20,154 nt of DNA, from assembly GCA_033549245.1 (NCBI GenBank), contig JAWSUW010000055.1:1-20154 (forward strand), read 5' to 3'. This document shows positions 1 to 5,354 of the stretch, one piece after another. Position 1 is the first letter of the stretch. Each line of letters starts with the position of its first letter. The position numbers and the translations under genes are program-made. The DNA is from Fusibacter_D sp033549245 (lineage in GTDB: Bacteria; Bacillota; Clostridia; Peptostreptococcales; Acidaminobacteraceae). The notes under the pieces were generated by a model. The model was not told the origin of the DNA. It did no database searches and was given only the letters and a program-made list of their open reading frames with translations.

Positions 1-274
<274 letters not shown>

Positions 275-590
275 TTGAAATAACTAGAGTATGATTGAAA
301 TAGTCGAAGTAATACGTATGCAATTTTGAATGTACTGGCGACGATTTTTCGCTTCGCGAAAATATCGACCGACGAAGCGTTTGCTTTGCAAACGCAGGAG
401 GTGCACTGTCTGTTAAACGATTGTGTGACAGGGAGGAATGTAGTTCTCGCGTAGCGAAACTATACTAGCCTACTGTCCATCAAAAGACGGTGTAACAGAT
501 ATATTCTAGTAAATTAAGCTTTGTAAAAGGCTGGTGGAATAAGTTTTGAAAGAAACACTTACACTAAAATTTTACGAAGTAAAATTTTCA
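275..590 (+). other. 23S-5S spacer, no gene, rich in hairpins
   Basis: I see no coding sequence in this 316-base spacer. It holds the first family-1 repeat (341-402), a stem at 441-462 with one bulged C and a GTA loop, and a perfect 10-bp stem at 566-588 with loop GAA that ends two bases before 5S rRNA. The last probably helps 5S maturation or marks the 5S 5' end; that role is inferred from position only. Short TA-rich stretches lie between these structures. Confidence 0.7.
341..402 (+). repeat. family-1 repeat: hairpin plus GACG/AGGA motif
   Basis: A hairpin with arms around TTTCGC and GCGAAA (about 343-366) is followed by a second stem-loop. In that one, ACC (368-370) pairs with GGT (400-402). 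GACGAA (371-376) lies opposite AGGA (396-399) as an asymmetric internal loop. The inner stem is GCGTTTGC (377-384) with GCAAACGC (388-395). The same internal loop recurs at 1045, 1497, 1913, 2270 and 10976 with differently sequenced but still complementary stems. Confidence 0.8.
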
Positions 591-706
591 TCCAGTGGCG
601 ATGGCGGAGGGGCAACACCTGTTCCCATACCGAACACAGAAGTAAAGTCCTCCAGCGTCGATGGTACTTGGCGGGTAGCTGCCTGGGAGAGTAGAACGTT
701 GCTGGT
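591..706 (+). rRNA. rrf: 5S rRNA
   Basis: The 5S signature GGGCAACACCTGTTCCCAT and CCGAACACAGAAGTAAAG is present, with the usual loop and helix order. The ends are set by the terminal helix: CCAGTGGC near 592 pairs with GTTGCTGG near 698-705, allowing G-U pairs. The length of about 115 nt is normal. It lies about 316 bases after 23S rRNA and 165 bases before the first tRNA. Confidence 0.95.
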
Positions 707-871
707 TTGAAGATGTGTGGGAGATGAGGATCTCATCTCTTGCATGTTTAACAACAATCACATATGTGAAATCGTGTAGATCGACGGAGTAATCTGGATT
801 TACATTGAGGCTGATGTATTTTGCTTCGCAAAACACAAACACGCCAATTATTTCACTGCGTGAAATAATTT
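707..871 (+). other. 5S to tRNA-Asn spacer with stacked hairpins
   Basis: No gene is visible. The spacer holds a 7-bp stem AGATGAG/CTCATCT (722-738); a possible decayed family-1 motif around 782-810 (GACGGAG, then a GTAATC/GATTTAC stem, then ATTGAGG); a stem at 816-836 with GTATTTTGC against GCAAAACAC and one mismatch; and a perfect 11-bp stem at 846-870 ending one base before tRNA-Asn. None is followed by a T-run, so they look like processing or repeat structures rather than terminators. Confidence 0.6.
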
Positions 872-946
872 TCCAAGGTAGCTCAACGGTGGAGCACTCG
901 GCTGTTAACCGATAGGCTGAGGGTTCGAATCCCTCCCTTGGAGCCA
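872..946 (+). tRNA. tRNA-Asn (GTT)
   Basis: Acceptor strands TCCAAGG and CCTTGGA pair fully; the discriminator is G and CCA is encoded. The anticodon GTT is at 904-906 in loop CTGTTAA, and the T-loop GGTTCGAAT is standard. The outermost anticodon-stem pair is a C-T mismatch. It is the first gene of the tRNA array; a perfect hairpin ends one base before it and another begins directly after its CCA. Confidence 0.97.
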
Positions 947-1002
947 CTATTTTACCTTCGGTAAAATAGCGCGTAGTTAAGTTTCGAAGAAACTTATTAG
1001 CG
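947..1002 (+). repeat. family-1 repeat: leading hairpin plus CGCGTAG motif
   Basis: It begins on the base after the tRNA-Asn CCA. CTATTTTACC (947-956) and GGTAAAATAG (960-969) form a perfect 10-bp stem with loop TTC. CGCGTAGT (970-977) and TTAGCG (997-1002) then enclose the perfect stem TAAGTTTC/GAAACTTA with loop GAA. CGC pairs with GCG, the next G is bulged, and TAG pairs with TTA including one G-U. The same arrangement recurs at 1372, 2143 and, on the other strand, at 11237-11134. Confidence 0.85.
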
Positions 1003-1044
1003 TACTCAGTAATTATGTTATACAAAGCAAACGCGAAAAATTTG

Positions 1045-1078
1045 CTCGACGTAGTATTTGCTTGCAAATACAGGAGAG
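1045..1078 (+). repeat. family-1 repeat: GACG/AGGA motif
   Basis: CTC (1045-1047) pairs with GAG (1076-1078). GACGTA (1048-1053) faces AGGA (1072-1075). The inner stem is GTATTTGC (1054-1061) with GCAAATAC (1064-1071). A weaker stem, AGCAAA (1026-1031) with TTTGCT (1041-1046), overlaps its left edge. The motif lies between tRNA-Asn and tRNA-Leu. Confidence 0.85.
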
Positions 1079-1137
1079 ACACTGTAAGTATGCTTTACAA
1101 AGTATCACAGCAATATCAGCTATGTTCACATAGTATC

Positions 1138-1224
1138 GCCGGGGTGGCGGAACTGGCAGACGCACAGGACTTAAAATCCTGCGATGGAAACATCGTACCG
1201 GTTCGATTCCGGTCCTCGGCACCA
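1138..1224 (+). tRNA. tRNA-Leu (TAA)
   Basis: It is a class II tRNA of 87 nt with a long variable arm (GATGGAAACATC). Acceptor strands GCCGGGG and CCTCGGC pair with one G-U; the discriminator is A, followed by encoded CCA. The anticodon TAA is at 1172-1174 in loop CTTAAAA. The long variable arm and A73 fit leucine identity. Confidence 0.97.
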
Positions 1225-1225
1225 A

Positions 1226-1248
1226 GTTTTTAACCTTCGGTTAAAAAC
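1226..1248 (+). repeat. leading hairpin after tRNA-Leu, family-1 type
   Basis: GTTTTTAACC (1226-1235) and GGTTAAAAAC (1239-1248) form a perfect 10-bp stem with loop TTC, starting two bases after the tRNA-Leu CCA. It is followed by CGCATATT instead of CGCGTAG, so the second motif appears to be lost or never present. Its size, loop and placement match the hairpins at 947 and 2143. Confidence 0.7.
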
Positions 1249-1296
1249 CGCATATTTAATTATGTACCAAAACGTATCACCGCAACAACATAATGA

Positions 1297-1371
1297 CGCG
1301 GAGTGGAGCAGTGGCAGCTCGTTGGGCTCATAACCCAAAGGTCGTAGGTTCGAATCCTGCCTCCGCAACCA
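1297..1371 (+). tRNA. initiator tRNA-fMet (CAT)
   Basis: The anticodon CAT is at 1329-1331. Two initiator marks are present: the first acceptor pair is a C-A mismatch (C1297 against A1367), and three G-C pairs (GGG/CCC) sit next to the anticodon loop. The discriminator is A and CCA is encoded. These marks separate it from the other two CAT tRNAs in the array. Confidence 0.96.
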
Positions 1372-1428
1372 ATAATTTTGCTTTGCAAAATTATCGCGTG
1401 TGTAAGTTTTGAAAAAAACTTATCAGCG
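1372..1428 (+). repeat. family-1 repeat: leading hairpin plus CGCGTGTG motif
   Basis: It begins directly after the fMet CCA. ATAATTTTGC (1372-1381) and GCAAAATTAT (1385-1394) pair perfectly around TTT. CGCGTGTG (1395-1402) and TCAGCG (1423-1428) enclose the stem TAAGTTTT/AAAACTTA. Compared with the other copies (TAG against TTA), TG here faces CA, which is a compensating change that keeps the pairing. Confidence 0.82.
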
Positions 1429-1496
1429 ATTGTAAGTATGTTATAAACTGTTGATTTGAAAAATTGATTAGTTGATGGCATATGCAAGCGAAAAAA

Positions 1497-1534
1497 ATCC
1501 CGACGTAGTATTTGCTTGCAAATACAGGAGGGAT
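1497..1534 (+). repeat. family-1 repeat: GACG/AGGA motif, 5-bp outer stem
   Basis: This copy has the longest outer stem of its type: ATCCC (1497-1501) with GGGAT (1530-1534). GACGTA (1502-1507) faces AGGA (1526-1529). The inner stem is GTATTTGC (1508-1515) with GCAAATAC (1518-1525). It lies between tRNA-fMet and tRNA-Glu. Confidence 0.87.
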
Positions 1535-1565
1535 AAGCCAATATGTTCTACAAGCTATCAAAATT

Positions 1566-1602
1566 ATCACAAATGTAAGTTTTGATAAACCTTACAGGTG
1601 AT
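1566..1602 (+). repeat. compound hairpin upstream of tRNA-Glu
   Basis: ATCAC (1566-1570) pairs with GTGAT (1598-1602) and encloses an inner stem, TGTAAGTTT with AAACCTTACA, that has one mismatch. It has no T-run and is not an obvious terminator. Its two-tier build resembles the family-1 elements, but the conserved loop bases are absent. Confidence 0.5.
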
Positions 1603-1642
1603 TTTGAAATGTAGAATATGTACCACAGCAACACCAGTAAAT

Positions 1643-1717
1643 GGCCCCTTGGTCAAGCGGTCAAGACACCGCCCTTTCACGGCGGTAACAGGGGTTCGAT
1701 TCCCCTAGGGGTCACCA
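1643..1717 (+). tRNA. tRNA-Glu (TTC)
   Basis: Acceptor strands GGCCCCT and AGGGGTC pair with one G-U; the discriminator is A and CCA is encoded. The anticodon stem CCGCC/GGCGG closes loop CTTTCAC with anticodon TTC at 1676-1678. Only five bases separate it from tRNA-Asp. Confidence 0.97.
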
Positions 1718-1722
1718 TTTGC

Positions 1723-1799
1723 GGTCCAGTAGTTCAGTTGGTTAGAACGCTAGCCTGTCACGCTAGAGGTCGAGGGTTCGAGTCCCTTCTGGATCGCCA
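1723..1799 (+). tRNA. tRNA-Asp (GTC)
   Basis: Acceptor strands GGTCCAG and CTGGATC pair with one G-U; the discriminator is G, the usual aspartate identity base, and CCA is encoded. The anticodon stem CTAGC/GCTAG closes loop CTGTCAC with anticodon GTC at 1757-1759. Confidence 0.97.
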
Positions 1800-1807
1800 A
1801 TTTATTT

Positions 1808-1883
<76 letters not shown>

Positions 1884-1891
1884 TTTGCAAT

Positions 1892-1948
1892 TTTCTGCGA
1901 AGCAGAAATATTGGGCGACGTGGTGTTTGCTCGCAAACACAGGAGCCT
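1892..1948 (+). repeat. family-1 repeat: hairpin plus GACG/AGGA motif
   Basis: A stem TTTCTGC (1892-1898) with GCAGAAA (1902-1908), loop GAA, leads into GGGC (1913-1916), which pairs with GCCT (1945-1948). GACGTG (1917-1922) faces AGGA (1941-1944). The inner stem is GTGTTTGC (1923-1930) with GCAAACAC (1933-1940). This copy is almost identical to the one after thiI at 10976. Confidence 0.86.
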
Positions 1949-1972
1949 ATGTAAATAGCAACATTTTAATCT

Positions 1973-2057
1973 GGAGGGGTTCCCGAGTGGCCAAAGGGGA
2001 CGGACTGTAAATCCGTTATCTTCGATTTCGAAGGTTCAAATCCTTCTCCCTCCACCA
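1973..2057 (+). tRNA. tRNA-Tyr (GTA)
   Basis: It is a class II tRNA of 85 nt with a long variable arm, as normal for bacterial tRNA-Tyr. Acceptor strands GGAGGGG and TCCCTCC pair with one G-U; the discriminator is A and CCA is encoded. The anticodon GTA is at 2007-2009 between ACGGA and TCCGT. Confidence 0.97.
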
Positions 2058-2063
2058 TCATAT

Positions 2064-2140
2064 GGCGGCGTAGCTTAGTTGGCTAGAGCGTTCGGTTCAT
2101 ACCCGAAAGGTCGGTGGTTCGAGTCCACTCGCCGCTACCA
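2064..2140 (+). tRNA. elongator tRNA-Met (CAT)
   Basis: Acceptor strands GGCGGCG and CGCCGCT pair, with G-U at the first position; the discriminator is A and CCA is encoded. The anticodon CAT is at 2098-2100 in loop TTCATAC between TTCGG and CCGAA. The sequence resembles Bacillus elongator tRNA-Met and lacks both the initiator C1-A72 mismatch and the GGG/CCC stem. Confidence 0.93.
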
Positions 2141-2142
2141 AA

Positions 2143-2198
2143 AATTTTACCTTCGGTAAAATTTCGCGTAGGTAGTTTTCGAAGAAAACTATTAGCGA
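2143..2198 (+). repeat. family-1 repeat: leading hairpin plus CGCGTAGG motif
   Basis: It starts two bases after the tRNA-Met CCA. AAATTTTACC (2143-2152) and GGTAAAATTT (2156-2165) pair perfectly with loop TTC. CGCGTAGG (2166-2173) and TTAGCG (2193-2198) enclose TAGTTTTC/GAAAACTA with loop GAA. The arm differs from the 947 copy but remains fully complementary. Confidence 0.85.
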
Positions 2199-2269
2199 TT
2201 GTAAAAGCAAAGATTCGGAAAAAGTTTAGATATGCATCTTTTTTACTTAGCTAAACATACTTTCAAAGT

Positions 2270-2331
2270 CCCTCCTGCATTTGCTTGCAAATGCTACGTC
2301 GGGCTATATAATCACTAAAGTGATTATATAG
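2270..2331 (-). repeat. family-1 repeat in reverse: GACG/AGGA motif plus hairpin
   Basis: Read on the minus strand, a perfect 13-bp AT-rich stem (2331-2304) leads into CCC (2303-2301). CCC pairs with GGG (2272-2270). GACGTA (2300-2295) faces AGGA (2276-2273). The inner stem is GCATTTGC with GCAAATGC. It is the only reversed copy inside the tRNA array, and the last repeat before the repeat-free second half of the array. Confidence 0.83.
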
Positions 2332-2345
2332 TAACTCTATCAAAT

Positions 2346-2419
2346 GCGGGTGTAGCTCAATGGTAGAGCCCCAGCCTTCCAAGCTGGTTGTGAGAGTTCG
2401 ATTCTCTTCACCCGCTCCA
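2346..2419 (+). tRNA. tRNA-Gly (TCC)
   Basis: Acceptor strands GCGGGTG and CACCCGC pair fully; the discriminator is T and CCA is encoded. The anticodon stem CCAGC/GCTGG closes loop CTTCCAA, with TCC at 2378-2380. Confidence 0.97.
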
Positions 2420-2434
2420 ACAAATTACATTCCC

Positions 2435-2510
2435 GGGAGTATAGCTCAGCTGGGAGAGCATCTGCCTTACAAGCAGAGGGTCATAGGTTCGAACCCTATT
2501 ACTCCCACCA
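2435..2510 (+). tRNA. tRNA-Val (TAC)
   Basis: Acceptor strands GGGAGTA and TACTCCC pair fully; the discriminator is A and CCA is encoded. The anticodon TAC is at 2468-2470 between TCTGC and GCAGA. Confidence 0.97.
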
Positions 2511-2533
2511 TTTTTCAAAACACTTAGCGATAT

Positions 2534-2608
2534 TGGGGATTCGCCAAGCGGTAAGGCAACGGACTTTGACTCCGTCATTCACAGGTTCAAATCCTGTATC
2601 CCCAGCCA
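2534..2608 (+). tRNA. tRNA-Gln (TTG)
   Basis: Acceptor strands TGGGGAT and ATCCCCA pair fully, with the U1-A72 pair typical of glutamine tRNAs; the discriminator is G and CCA is encoded. The anticodon TTG is at 2566-2568 between ACGGA and TCCGT. Confidence 0.97.
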
Positions 2609-2611
2609 TAG

Positions 2612-2687
2612 GATCCATTAGCTCAGTCGGTAGAGCACCTGACTTTTAATCAGGGTGTCCCGCGTTCGAGTCGCGGATGGATCACCA
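2612..2687 (+). tRNA. tRNA-Lys (TTT)
   Basis: The start is set at 2612 because GATCCAT pairs with ATGGATC, leaving discriminator A and encoded CCA. The anticodon TTT is at 2645-2647 between CCTGA and TCAGG. It is three bases from tRNA-Gln, so the two must be processed from one transcript. Confidence 0.97.
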
Positions 2688-2753
2688 GTTTTAATTTTTA
2701 CAATTCAATATGACAGAATGTGTGTCGAGTTTAACTTGACAGTCATTCAACCT

Positions 2754-2842
2754 GGAGAGGTACCGAAGCGGTCATAACGGGGCGGTCTTGAAAACCGTTA
2801 GGGTGTGAGCCCACGTGGGTTCGAATCCCACCCTCTCCGCCA
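2754..2842 (+). tRNA. tRNA-Ser (TGA)
   Basis: It is a class II tRNA of 89 nt with a long variable arm. Acceptor strands GGAGAGG and CCTCTCC pair fully; the discriminator is G, the serine identity base, and CCA is encoded. The anticodon TGA is at 2789-2791. Confidence 0.97.
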
Positions 2843-2850
2843 CTAACTAT

Positions 2851-2942
2851 GGAGAAGTACTCAAGCGGCTGAAGAGGCTCCCCTGCTAAGGGAGTAGGTC
2901 CTGACGAGGGACGCGAGGGTTCAAATCCCTCCTTCTCCGCCA
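2851..2942 (+). tRNA. tRNA-Ser (GCT)
   Basis: It is a class II tRNA of 92 nt with a long variable arm. Acceptor strands GGAGAAG and CTTCTCC pair fully; the discriminator is G and CCA is encoded. The anticodon stem CTCCC/GGGAG closes loop CTGCTAA, with GCT at 2885-2887. It follows the other serine tRNA by eight bases. Confidence 0.97.
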
Positions 2943-2973
2943 TAGTTTTTTAGGATTAGGAAAATCCCTAAGG

Positions 2974-3050
2974 GGGCCTTTAGCTCAGTTGGTTAGAGCG
3001 CCCGGCTCATAACCGGATGGTCCGGGGTTCGAGTCCCTGAAGGCCCACCA
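2974..3050 (+). tRNA. tRNA-Ile2 (CAT, lysidine type)
   Basis: Acceptor strands GGGCCTT and AAGGCCC pair fully; the discriminator is A and CCA is encoded. The anticodon CAT is at 3008-3010. The body (CCTTTAGCTCAGTTGGTTAG, then CGGCTCATAACCG) closely matches tRNA-Ile2 of Bacillus. In that tRNA, TilS changes the first anticodon base to lysidine so that it reads AUA. It lacks the initiator marks and differs from the elongator Met gene at 2064. Confidence 0.88.
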
Positions 3051-3059
3051 ATATATTAT

Positions 3060-3135
3060 AGGGGTGTAGCTCAGCTGGTAGAGCAGCGGTCTCCAAAACC
3101 GCGTGTCGTAGGTTCAAGTCCTATCTCCCCTGCCA
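3060..3135 (+). tRNA. tRNA-Trp (CCA)
   Basis: Acceptor strands AGGGGTG and CTCCCCT pair, with one T-T mismatch at the sixth position; the discriminator is G, the tryptophan identity base, and the terminal CCA is encoded. The anticodon CCA is at 3093-3095 between GCGGT and ACCGC. Confidence 0.96.
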
Positions 3136-3152
3136 ACTTAATAAAACATCAT

Positions 3153-3229
3153 CGGGGTGTAGCGCAGTTTGGTAGCGCATCTGGTTTGGGACCAGAGGGC
3201 CGCGGGTTCAAATCCTGCCACCCCGACCA
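3153..3229 (+). tRNA. tRNA-Pro (TGG)
   Basis: Acceptor strands CGGGGTG and CACCCCG pair fully; the discriminator is A and CCA is encoded. The anticodon TGG is at 3187-3189 between TCTGG and CCAGA. The D-arm GCGCAGTTTGGTAGCGC is typical of proline tRNAs. Confidence 0.97.
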
Positions 3230-3244
3230 TTTTCCAATAATTGT

Positions 3245-3321
<77 letters not shown>

Positions 3322-3328
3322 CAATTAT

Positions 3329-3404
3329 GCCCAAATAGCTCAGTCGGTAGAGCAGGGGACTGAAAATCCCCGTGTCGGTGGTTCGATTCCGCCTTTGGGC
3401 ACCA
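3329..3404 (+). tRNA. tRNA-Phe (GAA)
   Basis: Acceptor strands GCCCAAA and TTTGGGC pair fully; the discriminator is A and CCA is encoded. The anticodon stem GGGGA/TCCCC closes loop CTGAAAA, with GAA at 3362-3364. It is the last gene of the array; an intrinsic terminator follows four bases later. Confidence 0.97.
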
Positions 3405-3408
3405 GAAG

Positions 3409-3431
3409 AAACTCATTTTATGGGTTTTTTT
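3409..3431 (+). terminator. intrinsic terminator of the tRNA array
   Basis: AAACTCA (3409-3415) pairs with TGGGTTT (3421-3427), with one G-U, and runs into eight Ts (3424-3431). It sits four bases after tRNA-Phe and is the first clear terminator downstream of the 23S gene. Confidence 0.82.
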
Positions 3432-3503
3432 ACTTTTTTGAATAAGTCAAATATGTAATAAAGAAAAGCTATCTATAAGAATGAAATTATGATAAGATGA
3501 ACT

Positions 3504-3590
3504 TGCATTTATTCGTATGCCTTCCTTTCACGGGGATGAATTTGGGTTTGGTCGCCTGATTTGTATACGAATAGATGCATTTTATTTTTG
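3504..3590 (+). ncRNA. possible small structured RNA with terminator-like end
   Basis: TGCATTTATTCGTAT (3504-3518) pairs with ATACGAATAGATGCA (3565-3579) over 15 positions with one mismatch. It encloses about 46 bases rich in G and T and is followed directly by TTTTATTTTTG. A long closing stem around a large loop, ending in a T-run, is the shape of a small RNA with a built-in terminator. I recognise no family and found no convincing promoter just upstream. It could instead be a relic of a mobile element. Confidence 0.35.
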
Positions 3591-3597
3591 ACAAGAG

Positions 3598-3651
3598 AAA
3601 GACTCATCTGATTATGCATCTTGAAAAAAATGCATAATCAGATGAGTCTTT
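3598..3651. terminator. perfect 22-bp hairpin, probable bidirectional terminator
   Basis: The arms 3598-3619 and 3630-3651 are perfectly complementary, with loop CTTGAAAAAA. The right edge runs into TTTATTCATTTT and the left edge is preceded by AGAGAAA. It separates the rRNA/tRNA operon from the minus-strand genes that read towards it. A perfect stem of this length is unusual for a simple terminator and may have come from a mobile element. Confidence 0.55.
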
Positions 3652-3667
3652 TATTCATTTTAACATA

Positions 3668-3693
3668 GGTACCAATTTGCACCTGTCCCCAAT
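3668..3693. repeat. family-2 palindrome, left part, split by the IS
   Basis: GGTACCAATTTGCACCTG followed by TCCCCAAT is the left part of a family-2 repeat. If the insertion sequence and one copy of its 9-bp duplication are removed, it joins CAGTACCT at 5342-5349. The result closely matches the intact copy at 19449-19496. Confidence 0.8.
3685..3693. repeat. IS target-site duplication, left copy
   Basis: GTCCCCAAT lies directly outside the left terminal inverted repeat and is identical to 5333-5341, directly outside the right one. A 9-bp duplication is within the range seen for IS4-family elements. Confidence 0.9.
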
Positions 3694-3711
3694 CAATGTC
3701 ATTAAGTTAAG
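3694..3711. repeat. IS terminal inverted repeat, left (transposase 3' side)
   Basis: CAATGTCATTAAGTTAAG matches the reverse complement of 5315-5332 at 17 of 18 positions; the difference is A against T at position 11. Confidence 0.9.
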
Positions 3712-3861
3712 TAATTGTGTGGTTGAAATGCATACGTTTTCTGATAAATTTATCTGGTAAGCTTGTAATAAATTCTTAGCCAAGTTGGATTCTAGAAAAA
3801 TGAGCAGCGCAAGTAAGCAGATTCAACATCTGCTTAAAAAGTGATAGTTCTCGTGCTCAAA

Positions 3862-5175
3862 CTATGATAATCTGTAATTGAAGCTAATTACCCTTCCACG
3901 GCGGACTGAGCGTTGGAACTTACGACCGTCTCTGATTGGGAGTCTATTGATCTGGATAAGAGCTTCAATGTCAGGCGGCACTTCATTATTCGAGATGCAA
4001 AAAAATCTTCTGCATATATTGATCGCTACTGTAAAATTGATTTGATAAACATGTTTTGTGTCATTTTGCTTGATGACGTAGTTTGTAATGATCATTTCGC
4101 AGAAGTTATAAAGCGTTAATCTTGCATAGATTTCTTGAATAATGAAGTCCGTTTTTTTTGAATGAAAAGCTGTCAGTCCAATTGCATGCTTAAGCTCTCG
4201 GAACGATGTTTCAATCCCCCATCTCATACGATACAGCTTACTTATTTCTTCAGAAGGAAATTTCTTTGGATCAAGGTTTGTCAGCATTAATTGATAGTTA
4301 CCGTCACTCGTTTCAAAGCGAACGACTCTAAAAGTCAATGTGTAGACATCATTTGATTCATCGAGAAAATCAAGGATTGTATTTCTATTTATGAATCTAA
4401 AATGAGGTAATAATTCTTTCATTTGCTTAGAATTATTATGTGTCAACTGCAAGGTTACTGTGGTATCAAACTCATCTGAATCAGGTAAAATCAAATGTTT
4501 GGCTATACCATTGCTATTTATGTCTTTTGCCCTAATCAAATATTTACACCCTTTTTCAACCATGTGAGCAAGAATATTATAAGCTTCATAACCTCTGTCG
4601 CCGATGATAAGGGTGTTGGATTTTATGCTTGAAGAGCGATCAACCATATCGCACAAAGCTCGAGTTTCATTTATACGTTTTCCTGGTTGAACCAAGGCAT
4701 CTACATAGATGCGCGCGCGTAGATCATAAAGTGCATTCAGGTGAAGTGCATTGTAGCCTTTTAGATTATTGGTGTGTCTGACATAAGTATCCGGATAATC
4801 ATAATCGTGATGAGTGTTGAGTGCTGAACCATCAGCAGCCAATAGATGATAACCTTTGTATAACTTGTCTTTGGCTGCAGAAGTAGTAAATTCTTTAAAC
4901 AAGTGCTTAAAGGAATTTCCATTTAATTTCGCACGTTGTTGACAGAGGGCTGAAGGTGAAATGGTAGAAGTTTTAAAACCAAACTTTTCATAAAGCTCTA
5001 AACGAAGAGACTTGCTGTAGACACCCAGCAGAAACAGATGAAGATTGAAAAAGTTAAGTTTTCTGTTCCGGGTGAAATCTTTTCCGGGTTGATTTACAAA
5101 GGGCTCAGGGTTTTCAGACATTTTCTTTGTGATGTTATAAAGTTTGCGTTTCAATAATTTTGGATAAGCATTCAT
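3862..5175 (-). CDS. IS4-family DDE transposase
   Basis: The product is a 437-residue transposase that would cut and join the ends of its own element through a DDE metal-ion active site. The first Asp is D115 in the ADGS motif and the second is D193 in GDRGY. The third acidic residue, E322, lies in the IS4 signature Y315-x2-R318-x3-E322-x6-K329, which is complete. The start at 5175 is chosen because a strong GGAGG lies 8 bases upstream; the frame stays open for 19 more codons without a better site. The length is normal and there is no frameshift, so it is likely functional. It is the only gene in the element. Confidence 0.93.
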   Translation of the reverse strand: MNAYPKLLKRKLYNITKKMSENPEPFVNQPGKDFTRNRKLNFFNLHLFLLGVYSKSLRLELYEKFGFKTSTISPSALCQQRAKLNGNSFKHLFKEFTTSAAKDKLYKGYHLLAADGSALNTHHDYDYPDTYVRHTNNLKGYNALHLNALYDLRARIYVDALVQPGKRINETRALCDMVDRSSSIKSNTLIIGDRGYEAYNILAHMVEKGCKYLIRAKDINSNGIAKHLILPDSDEFDTTVTLQLTHNNSKQMKELLPHFRFINRNTILDFLDESNDVYTLTFRVVRFETSDGNYQLMLTNLDPKKFPSEEISKLYRMRWGIETSFRELKHAIGLTAFHSKKTDFIIQEIYARLTLYNFCEMIITNYVIKQNDTKHVYQINFTVAINICRRFFCISNNEVPPDIEALIQINRLPIRDGRKFQRSVRRGRVISFNYRLS

Positions 5176-5278
5176 GTGTGGAACCTCCTTAAAATATAAT
5201 TCACTTAAGAGGCTTCGCCACATTTTTTCCATTATTTGTCAAGTGTTATTTGTAACTTTTCGAAAAAAATACATAAAA

Positions 5279-5304
5279 AAAGAACGAAATCAGATTCGTT
5301 CTTT
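5279..5304 (-). terminator. hairpin inside the IS right end, blocks incoming transcription
   Basis: AAAGAACGAA (5279-5288) and TTCGTTCTTT (5295-5304) pair perfectly around a 6-base loop. Read on the minus strand, the stem is followed by a T-rich run (5278 downwards). It lies between the right end and the transposase gene, so it would stop transcripts entering from outside, a protection known in other IS4-family elements. Confidence 0.6.
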
Positions 5305-5314
5305 AGATGATACT

Positions 5315-5332
5315 CTTAACTAAATGACATTG
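5315..5332. repeat. IS terminal inverted repeat, right (transposase 5' side)
   Basis: This is the reverse complement of the left end with a single mismatch over 18 bases, and it is directly followed by the second copy of the 9-bp target duplication. Confidence 0.9.
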
Positions 5333-5349
5333 GTCCCCAATCAGTACCT
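5333..5349. repeat. right target duplication and rest of the family-2 palindrome
   Basis: GTCCCCAAT (5333-5341) is the right target-site copy. The following CAGTACCT completes the family-2 repeat that begins at 3668. The intact repeat would have ended about five bases from the stop codon of the YprB-like gene, a likely place for its terminator. Confidence 0.78.
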
Positions 5350-5354
5350 CCCAA

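Larger units (their letters stand above)
3694..5332 (-). mobile_element. complete IS4-family insertion sequence, 1639 bp
   Basis: The element is bounded by 18-bp terminal inverted repeats, 3694-3711 (CAATGTCATTAAGTTAAG) and 5315-5332, which match at 17 of 18 positions. It is flanked by the exact 9-bp direct repeat GTCCCCAAT. It carries one full-length transposase gene on the minus strand with intact catalytic residues, so it may still be active. It interrupts a family-2 palindrome. A hairpin just inside the right end (5279-5304) would stop transcription entering from outside. Confidence 0.92.

Noticed and set aside
2736..2741. TTGACA before tRNA-Ser as an internal promoter
   Set aside because: The tRNA starts 13 bases later, so there is no room for a -10 box and a start site.
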